A DNA stretch of 64,000 bases from Gammaproteobacteria bacterium (GTDB taxonomy: Bacteria > Pseudomonadota > Gammaproteobacteria > Eutrophobiales > Eutrophobiaceae): assembly GCA_028281365.1 (NCBI GenBank), contig JANQJZ010000048.1, forward strand, positions 1 to 64,000. Reading direction: 5' to 3'. Below, piece by piece: positions 56,882 through 64,000 of this stretch. Each line of letters starts with the position of its first letter. Position 1 is the stretch's first letter. Made by a program: the position numbers and the translations under genes. The notes under the pieces were generated by a model. It did not search any database. It was not told the DNA's origin and was given only the letters and a program-made list of their open reading frames with translations.

Positions 56882-59800
56882 TTATTGGTAAATCCATTCT
56901 CGCCAACCCTGTAACAATGGAAAATACAAACCTAATTTTATATCCTCTTCCCCAAACTGTTTCATAATACCACCGTATTTTTCCAGTTGGTCCTGATAAC
57001 GCTGTTGTTGTTGATCAAGAAAGGCCTCGATGTCGGGACCTTCATGTGGACTGGTTTTATAATCGATTATCCAGCGAATACCTTCTCCATCGATAAAAGT
57101 CCTGTCCAAAACTACATTAATGAGTTTATTTTTATAGAGCCCACTAACAGGGTATTCATTGCGTTGCTGTTTGTGCTTTCCGGAAAGAATCCATTGCCCA
57201 CGTTTATCATCAAGCATATTGGTTAAAGCATTTACAACATGATTGATTGCATCTGGTCGTTCCTCATCCAGAACACCCAATTGTTTTAATGAAAGATCAA
57301 ACCAGTCCCGGGATGAAATTATCCTGTTATGGTCCCATTTGTTAACGCCCTCTTCAGCGATAATCTGGATTAGGTTATGTACCACTAAACCAATATGTTT
57401 AATGGTTTCTCCTGCCCATTCAAATTCAATGTTATTTTGCTCCTGTTCCAACTCGCGGCTTATTGTATTCTGCCATTTAACAACAGAAGGCGCTTCAGGC
57501 AGGTCCCATTCGTCTGATAATCGCCTGGTTTCCTGATTGATAACAATTTTCGAATCTATATATTCGCTACTTATATCGTCAGGTAAAGATTTCTCATATC
57601 TATCTTTTTCCACCGGCCATAAGTGGCTTAATAAAGACCGCTTCTGTGGCGCACAATTTACTTGCCCTTTGTTTTCATATACCGATACATGACCAAGTAT
57701 ATGCAAGGAATGTTTGGCCCGTGTCGTAGCGACATAAAGCAAGCGGGCATCCTCAAATGATTGTTTGTGTTTATCATTATTATTTATGTAGTCATAAATT
57801 GCCGCCTGATGGCTACCTGCTTCCCGTATCGGAGCAAGTATTAATTCTTCCCGTTGTTTTCGCTGACGTAATAACCAGACTAATAATTCCCCCTGACTTG
57901 AACGTGGAGACCTGCCAACACCCGGTAAGATGACATGATCAAACTCAAGGCCTTTGGCTTTATGAATTGTCATAACCTGAACCGGGTTATCATCTGTTTT
58001 ATACGGAACTGCATATAATTGTTTTACCTGTTCATCGAGTTCCTGCATATCCTCAATTGTTCCTCCCTGGTCCAACTGTCCCAATAACCGGAAAAAAGAT
58101 TCACAATTTTCTATTTCAGTCTCATTATTTAACGTTGCCGGACCACCTAATCGATACCAGAGTGATTCAATTGCAATACGAACAGGATAGCGTTGTCGAT
58201 CATTTATTGTCTCCTTAAAAACCGAGATGAATTTTTCCAGTCGTATTCTTTGTTTTTCTTCAAGTTGTGTTATTAAATTGTCATTATTAATACAATCCCA
58301 GATAGTTTTATCCTGATGTTCATTACTAAATAGATACAAGGAAGATATTGTCATGCCACACCAGGGAGCACGAAGACAGGACAACCAGGCAATTCTATCG
58401 GCCGGTTGTAAATATGCCCTGGTCAGTGATAGTAAATCCTGTATCTCCGGTTGAGTGCCAAGGCCTTCAATGTCGATTGCCTCAAAGCTTATATCTGCTT
58501 TTCTTAATGCGGGTACTATTTCATTTAAGTGAGAACGACTACGCACCAATATTGCGATACGTTGATCCGGATATTTACTTTTCAATTCCTTAATAAACTT
58601 TATAGTCTGGCTGGCCTCTTTTTGATCAGAACGACCATAGAGTGGATAAACTACGACATTATTTGGAGTAGTTGCTTCATTATTTGCGATGGTTTCGTTA
58701 AAGGAAACAGCACCCGTTACAATATCATCATTTTCCGGCAGAATTTTTTGAAAACTATCGTTAATCCACCTGACTATAGATTCCTCGGATCGAAAATTAA
58801 CTTTCAGGCGTAATGGCACAAGAGGAACATTGCCTAAACATTGTTCATGAAATGTTTTTATAAACACCCCTACCTCAGCTTCACGGAAACGATAGATTGA
58901 TTGCATTGGATCGCCCACCAGAAACAAACTGCGGTTATCACCCAATGACCACTCACGTGTTAAACATTGCAACAAGCGATATTGATTCACAGAGATGTCC
59001 TGATACTCATCAACCAATATATGTTTAATCTGGTAATCAAGTGTAGCCGCCAAATCTGTTGGATCATCATCAGTTCCCAGGGCCATGATTGCAGATCGGG
59101 CAATGCCAATAAAATCTATTTTATTTCGTTCTGCAAAGACAAGCTGTAATTGTAATGCTGCAAGTTTAAGTAGCTCGGACAAGGCCTGAACAATCTGCCA
59201 TTCAGCATCAGTATAATTTGCTGGTGGACATTGACTGATTTTTATCAAATCATCTTGTAAACCATCAACTTTTTGCAACTCGGTAATTAATCCAAGAATC
59301 TGTTTTTTACGACTGGCACGTTCCTCTTCCTCCAGTTTGTTTCCACCAGCAGGGGGGAAACCATTTTTAACAGTAAATTGTTTACGCCATGTGCCACTTT
59401 TAGTTAATAAAAGTTCACTAATGCCACGCCAATATTGAAGATCTGAAATAGTTGAGGTTGGTAAAGATTCCAGATCAATACAGCATGTAATCGGGTTGTC
59501 AGAATTATTTTGCAGCAGGTGTTTTGCAGCATAATTAATTAATGCAACCAGATCATCAGAAAACTCAACAGGAAATCTTTTTTCAATAATAACGAGTTCT
59601 TCTTCAATAAGGTTTTTCAACGACTCCTCCATATCGTTGCGATTATGTTTTTGCATGACATAGGGCAGCCACTGATCACGCTTTGCCAACATATCCATGA
59701 TCAACTTTCTTATGCGTGGAAGGTCATTATCAAGATGTAATACCAGGGCAGCAATCGAATCAGACCAGCCTTTACCACTTTCCAGTTCTGCCAATGTATT

Positions 59801-60265
59801 TATTGCTGCCTGTTTATATAGTGATTCGGGCTCTTCCACTGTTTCCGGCAAACTACCCAATCTGGACATTAATGGCATTTGTCTGGTTAAAGAACTACAC
59901 AATGAATCTATTGTTTGTATCTGTAACCTTTCGGGGTTCTCGGTTATTTGCCAGCCTAACTCCTCATCACGCTTTAATACTTTCTTTGCCAAATCATCAA
60001 TAGTTTTATGGTATTCAGTTTCAGCCTCGCTGGATGCTATACCTTCCAAAGCAGCAAGTATTCGGCTCTGCATTTCTGCTGCAGCCTTGCGTGTGAATGT
60101 AATGGCGATTATCTCCTCTGGAGAATCGACTAACGATAATAATTTTAAATAGCGTTGGATTAATAAGCCGGTTTTTCCGGATCCGGCCGGCGCCTGAACA
60201 ATATAGGAATGTTCGGGACTGAGGGCCTGTTCGCGCTCACTGTGATCACTGACAAAATCAGGCAT
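56882..60265 (-). CDS. addA: AddA-like UvrD helicase/nuclease
   Basis: About 1127 residues. SF1A helicase: Walker A APAGSGKTGLL near the start, VDEYQDIS, LFLVGDPMQSIYRFR, and MTIHKAKGLEFDHVI, then a C-terminal RecB-like nuclease domain (WIIDYKTSPH). Processes double-strand breaks together with AddB. ATG at 60265 (MPDFVSD) is chosen because AGAGGA lies eight bases ahead and it overlaps the end of addB by eight bases; an open frame reaches 60340. Together with addB it substitutes for RecBCD. Confidence 0.9.
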   Translation of the reverse strand: MPDFVSDHSEREQALSPEHSYIVQAPAGSGKTGLLIQRYLKLLSLVDSPEEIIAITFTRKAAAEMQSRILAALEGIASSEAETEYHKTIDDLAKKVLKRDEELGWQITENPERLQIQTIDSLCSSLTRQMPLMSRLGSLPETVEEPESLYKQAAINTLAELESGKGWSDSIAALVLHLDNDLPRIRKLIMDMLAKRDQWLPYVMQKHNRNDMEESLKNLIEEELVIIEKRFPVEFSDDLVALINYAAKHLLQNNSDNPITCCIDLESLPTSTISDLQYWRGISELLLTKSGTWRKQFTVKNGFPPAGGNKLEEEERASRKKQILGLITELQKVDGLQDDLIKISQCPPANYTDAEWQIVQALSELLKLAALQLQLVFAERNKIDFIGIARSAIMALGTDDDPTDLAATLDYQIKHILVDEYQDISVNQYRLLQCLTREWSLGDNRSLFLVGDPMQSIYRFREAEVGVFIKTFHEQCLGNVPLVPLRLKVNFRSEESIVRWINDSFQKILPENDDIVTGAVSFNETIANNEATTPNNVVVYPLYGRSDQKEASQTIKFIKELKSKYPDQRIAILVRSRSHLNEIVPALRKADISFEAIDIEGLGTQPEIQDLLSLTRAYLQPADRIAWLSCLRAPWCGMTISSLYLFSNEHQDKTIWDCINNDNLITQLEEKQRIRLEKFISVFKETINDRQRYPVRIAIESLWYRLGGPATLNNETEIENCESFFRLLGQLDQGGTIEDMQELDEQVKQLYAVPYKTDDNPVQVMTIHKAKGLEFDHVILPGVGRSPRSSQGELLVWLLRQRKQREELILAPIREAGSHQAAIYDYINNNDKHKQSFEDARLLYVATTRAKHSLHILGHVSVYENKGQVNCAPQKRSLLSHLWPVEKDRYEKSLPDDISSEYIDSKIVINQETRRLSDEWDLPEAPSVVKWQNTISRELEQEQNNIEFEWAGETIKHIGLVVHNLIQIIAEEGVNKWDHNRIISSRDWFDLSLKQLGVLDEERPDAINHVVNALTNMLDDKRGQWILSGKHKQQRNEYPVSGLYKNKLINVVLDRTFIDGEGIRWIIDYKTSPHEGPDIEAFLDQQQQRYQDQLEKYGGIMKQFGEEDIKLGLYFPLLQGWREWIYQ

Positions 60266-62921
60266 CCTGTGGATCCTCTCGATTAATGTCATCCGGATTT
60301 TCAATTCGATCATAAACCCGACACAAAGAATGCAGATCACAATAACGGCAAGCCGTTACGGTGGGGTCAACATTAATATCTCCTTTACAAAAATTTTCAG
60401 CCAGTTTTGTTAATATATTTCGCCATATTTTAATTTGTTCATTCCACTTAATACTGTTATTTGTTTTAATCGCTGGCAGAAGATTTTCTTCTTCTGAATA
60501 TCCAACATAACCTAATTTACCTCTTTTTAAACTTGCAAATGCCAATGCAACAATTTTCTGTTCACTTGTTACTGCATATAAAGGTAATTGTGGGTCTTTC
60601 GGGTTTTCACTATCCCAATCACGTACACTTATTTGTCCCGTTTTATAATCAATGATGACAAAACGACCATCATCTAATTCATCAATTCGATCAACACGAA
60701 GTTGTAAGTTAATACCTGAAAACTTTATTTCCTTTTTTTTCTCTGTTGCAACAACTTTAAATTGATCTCTTTGCCGTTCTATGGATAACCAGTCCGATAA
60801 TAATCTTTGCAAACGTTTTTTTTCCAATTCAGTAAATCTGTCGGTGAATGTTTCCGGTTGATACAGAGCCTGCTGTTTTATCGCGTCATCAATAACAGAA
60901 ACAATTAAAGATTGAATTTCAGCATCTGATTTATAATGCAAATTTTCAGAATCTTTTAATCTTTGCCATAAATATTGTAATGATCGATGTGCAAGGTTTC
61001 CTCTCTCCATCGCATTTAAACCTATATCTATGTTTTGTAATGACTGTGCATGAAGGCGGTGACGGGCAAATGCCTTGAAAGAACATGCTGCCTGGTCCTT
61101 GAATAACAAGCTGCCTCCCTTAACCTCTTTAGCAACAGAAGCTGCAGGATTTTCAAGATCAATGAATTTTTCAATCCTGGCTGAAGAAAAAATAGTACTT
61201 ATAAACTTTGGATATATATCCAGGTAATTATTTTTGTCCCTGTCAATAGATTTAATGAGTGGGCTTGGACGACACTCTTTATCACTTTCCTGTCTTGTAT
61301 AGCTGAATACAACATGTTTCGATGATTCAATTAATTGCTGTGTCATTTTCCTTGCTTTTTCATATTGTAATTCAGCACTGGAACCGGGAACGTTATAATC
61401 TTTAAGACAAGACCGGGGTATAAACGGATTTGTAATTTTTTTCTCCGGCCATGCATCATCTTGCATACCTAAAACCCATAAACAATCAAACTGCATACCT
61501 GCTGCACCGGTCAAGCCTAATATCTGGACCGGAGTTTCTTCTGTCTCGGGTTGAAACCTTGAATCAGATAATATTCGGTTCAATTGATATATTGCGGTCT
61601 GAAAATTAACCGGACCACTGACGACACTACTCAGGCTACCTAATTGTGACAATGCAGCCTGCCAGGCATTTACCGTTTGGTGTTCATCACTGGTAAGGCT
61701 TCGTTCACCCGGCCAACCAAATAATTTCAGCCATTCAGAAAAAATAACAATCCACTCATTTAAAGTATGTTGTTTGGCATGGCTTAGAACGGAAAGCTCA
61801 AATGATTTCAATAACTCAATAAACTCATCACAACGTGCAAATTCATGACAACGTTCAGAATGGATCCAATACAGTGCTTTAAAACCGATTTTCTGTTCGC
61901 CAAATTGGCGTAAAAGATAATAAAATTGTGCCCGCTTTGAATACTCTTCATTTGACCCTTTGATAAAAGGCGAATGCAATAACTTGTCAAATGTATTTAT
62001 ATCAACAGAACGTGTACCCAGCATTAGCAAATTTATTGCTGTTTGAACGAGTGGATAAGCTGATAATGGCTGGCCAATAGAAATGGAATATAAATTTTGA
62101 TTTGTATACGTTGATATGTTGCCTGTATCTGGCATAAAGACAGACCGAAAACCATGATCTATATCTTCACGAATTGAGTTTAAATTGAGAGATACGATTC
62201 CTATACTGGCCGATGGATTTTGTTCAAGCTGTTTTCTGGCCCACGCTGCAGCTGCATATAATTCCTTTTTCTGTTCAATATACTCGTTTTTAACAGCCTT
62301 TATATTATGATCATCAAATTCATACACGATTACTTTTACAGCTGACTCTTTCAGCGATTGAATTAAATTTATCTGCTGTGTGGTTAGATAATCAAACCCA
62401 TAGAAAACAATCTTTGAATTTTTTAATTTATCAGCTTCTATTTCATTAACTAAAATATCAGGCAAACTCGCTTCATCAGTTAAACCCTCTTTTTGTTTAC
62501 GTTCTTCATAACTATTTACCCAGTTTTTAAATGCCATTGCATCTTCACCAGGATAAACCCCCTTTGGAAAAATAGGGATGCACCATTCTTTACAAACCTG
62601 GTAGCTATGTGCTACCTGCCTGGCAGTTGCCGTAATATGTAATAGCTTGTCTTTATCGGGAGAACTTTTAATGATTTCCTGCAATATCCATAGTTGCTGG
62701 GCCGGGTTTAATAAGATTTGTATACTGTCAAGGTCAGATAAAGACTTATAATTTCGTTTACACCATCCAGACCAGGGTAAAATATCCGGTGTTTCCCAGG
62801 CCCTTTTGTCATTGGCAATATTTTTCTTTGCAAATTGATAACGGAGATGACGAGCGAGACGTTGTGTTGGTGTAATCAGGCTAGCACCTTCAGATAGCCA
62901 TTGAAAAACCCTGTCATCCAA
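60258..62921 (-). CDS. addB: AddB-like PD-(D/E)XK nuclease
   Basis: 887 residues. Helicase-like fold without an intact Walker A at the N terminus (LITPTQRLARHLRYQF), C-terminal nuclease with VDRIDELDDGRFVIIDYKTG (in parts) and an iron-sulfur cluster made by one cysteine in ACSFKAF and three in ACRYCDLHSLC. This is the gammaproteobacterial type often called 'probable DNA repair protein'. It precedes addA with an eight-base overlap. Confidence 0.88.
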   Translation of the reverse strand: MDDRVFQWLSEGASLITPTQRLARHLRYQFAKKNIANDKRAWETPDILPWSGWCKRNYKSLSDLDSIQILLNPAQQLWILQEIIKSSPDKDKLLHITATARQVAHSYQVCKEWCIPIFPKGVYPGEDAMAFKNWVNSYEERKQKEGLTDEASLPDILVNEIEADKLKNSKIVFYGFDYLTTQQINLIQSLKESAVKVIVYEFDDHNIKAVKNEYIEQKKELYAAAAWARKQLEQNPSASIGIVSLNLNSIREDIDHGFRSVFMPDTGNISTYTNQNLYSISIGQPLSAYPLVQTAINLLMLGTRSVDINTFDKLLHSPFIKGSNEEYSKRAQFYYLLRQFGEQKIGFKALYWIHSERCHEFARCDEFIELLKSFELSVLSHAKQHTLNEWIVIFSEWLKLFGWPGERSLTSDEHQTVNAWQAALSQLGSLSSVVSGPVNFQTAIYQLNRILSDSRFQPETEETPVQILGLTGAAGMQFDCLWVLGMQDDAWPEKKITNPFIPRSCLKDYNVPGSSAELQYEKARKMTQQLIESSKHVVFSYTRQESDKECRPSPLIKSIDRDKNNYLDIYPKFISTIFSSARIEKFIDLENPAASVAKEVKGGSLLFKDQAACSFKAFARHRLHAQSLQNIDIGLNAMERGNLAHRSLQYLWQRLKDSENLHYKSDAEIQSLIVSVIDDAIKQQALYQPETFTDRFTELEKKRLQRLLSDWLSIERQRDQFKVVATEKKKEIKFSGINLQLRVDRIDELDDGRFVIIDYKTGQISVRDWDSENPKDPQLPLYAVTSEQKIVALAFASLKRGKLGYVGYSEEENLLPAIKTNNSIKWNEQIKIWRNILTKLAENFCKGDINVDPTVTACRYCDLHSLCRVYDRIENPDDINREDPQDA

Positions 62922-63057
62922 AATTACGCCACCTTATTATTATGAATTATCGAACTTCTCTGTAATTAACAAGTCACACTGGCATTATATACTGTCGATG
63001 TTAACCTTGTGAGCTACGTAGAAGAATAAATTTCTCAACAAGGAATCAAGAATAATA

Positions 63058-64000
63058 ATGCAAGTCAGTTATCAAGAAAGACAAGCTGGTGAGATTGCCT
63101 GTACAACAGTCATGCCGACACGTCCGGTCCCGGGCATGGTTGAGGATATAAGGGAATCCTTGCTGAAACAGCCCAGAAGCATTTCTCCCAAATACTTCTA
63201 TGATGAGCGCGGCTCTGAGCTTTTTGATCAAATATGTTCAACGCCGGAATATTATCCGACGCGCACAGAAAACAATATATTAGACAGATACGCCAAAAAG
63301 ATAATAGACAAAACCCGTCCGGACCAGATCCTCGAACTTGGAAGCGGCTATTCTACAAAAACCCGACACCTGTTTGATGCCTGTGAGTTCGTCAATCACA
63401 ATTGTGGTTATGCGCCGTTTGATGTCTGTGAAGAAGTACTTATTGATTCAGCTGTAAAACTTACTGAAGAATATCAATGGCTGGAACTAAATCCGTTACT
63501 GGGTGATTATCACGCCGGTCTCGGCAACCTGCCATTAATTCATGCCAATCGATTATTTGTTTTTCTCGGTAGTACGATCGGTAATTTTGAAGAAAATAAT
63601 GCTCTTAAATTTATTGCTGAATTAAGCAATATCATGAAACCAGGTGATTACCTGTTACTAGGTGCAGATCGGGTTAAAGAGAACAAGGTATTGCATGCCG
63701 CTTACAATGATGCAGAAGGTATTACTGCCGAATTTAACCTCAATGTCTTACGCGTAATTAACCGGGAACTGGATGCAAATTTCAACCTTGATGAATTTAC
63801 GCACTCAGCTTCATTTAATACAACAAAGAACAGAATTGAAATGCGACTAATTTCAAATATGAACCAGGATGTTGAAATAAATGAAATGAATGAATCGATT
63901 CATTTTGAACAAGGTGACGATATCCTGACTGAAATCAGTCAAAAATATACATATGAAGGTATTGAAGGCATGCTTGCAGCAGCCAATTTAACCACTATTG
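63058..64000 (+). CDS. egtD: EgtD, L-histidine N-alpha-methyltransferase (partial)
   Basis: The first 314 residues are in the window. Trimethylates histidine to hercynine, the first step of ergothioneine synthesis. YFYDERGSELFDQI and TPEYYPTRTE (substrate-binding), the SAM-binding LELGSGYSTKTR, FDVCEEVL and FLGSTIGNF are the hallmarks. AAGGA lies upstream at about 12 bases. The C terminus and any egtB partner lie beyond the right edge. Divergent from addB. Confidence 0.94.
   Translation, partial: MQVSYQERQAGEIACTTVMPTRPVPGMVEDIRESLLKQPRSISPKYFYDERGSELFDQICSTPEYYPTRTENNILDRYAKKIIDKTRPDQILELGSGYSTKTRHLFDACEFVNHNCGYAPFDVCEEVLIDSAVKLTEEYQWLELNPLLGDYHAGLGNLPLIHANRLFVFLGSTIGNFEENNALKFIAELSNIMKPGDYLLLGADRVKENKVLHAAYNDAEGITAEFNLNVLRVINRELDANFNLDEFTHSASFNTTKNRIEMRLISNMNQDVEINEMNESIHFEQGDDILTEISQKYTYEGIEGMLAAANLTTI

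Overview
The window is chromosomal DNA of a gammaproteobacterium outside the Enterobacterales, moderately AT-rich. The evidence is the gene order leuB-asd-fimV-truA-trpF-trpB-trpA-accD-folC-dedD-cvpA-purF (the Pseudomonas-like arrangement), the fur/bamE/ratBA/smpB/ssrA neighbourhood, a tmRNA tag reading ANEDNYALAA, dapC/dapD, and an AddAB-type repair pair. I cannot name genus or species from sequence alone.

Layout. 1-3531: 5' end of mpl, a membrane protein, dps, an NspC-type decarboxylase, a small exported protein and rppH. 3532-7040: a structured intergenic element, an HAD-IB phosphatase, a MITE-like element fused to the end of mdh, then mdh and gltA. 7351-13114: sucA-sucB-lpdA, divergent from gltA, so most of a TCA module sits here. 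13336-17447: a LysR regulator, then phaA-phaB-phaR-phasin (polyhydroxyalkanoate metabolism, without the synthase), with matching palindromes in front of phaA and the phasin gene that look like PhaR operators. 17541-32434 (minus strand): purF-cvpA-dedD-folC-accD-trpA-orf63-trpB-trpF-truA-fimV-fimV-like-asd-leuB. 32524-35865: a DMT exporter, and dapC-dapD-arsC-like in the opposite direction. 35881-42326: a membrane TPR protein, fur, bamE, a small foreign-looking insert, ratB/ratA, a sodium-coupled transporter and smpB. 42467-43491: two small ORFs and ssrA with its terminator.

The main accessory region is 43492-46047, directly downstream of ssrA, a classical integration hotspot. It holds structured repeats followed by an AT-rich three-gene unit: a STAS-plus-GHKL-ATPase protein, a STAS-like DUF4325 protein, and a protein with one membrane segment at each end. 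I read this as an undescribed switch-plus-membrane-effector system, possibly anti-phage; that function is inference. A second unusual locus, 48341-50296, encodes two proteins that share a roughly 70-residue N-terminal module placed in front of an internal export signal; one carries a zincin HExxH site.

From 46048 to the end: a DUF6279-type lipoprotein, an FHA protein, the paired exported proteins, a cNMP-binding protein, a pilin-domain protein, a HugZ-like flavin/haem protein, a GCS2 ligase coupled to an M14-type zinc hydrolase, an aldo/keto reductase, alanine dehydrogenase, the AddA/AddB pair, and the 5' part of egtD (ergothioneine synthesis), cut by the window edge. No rRNA, tRNA, CRISPR array or intact transposase was seen.
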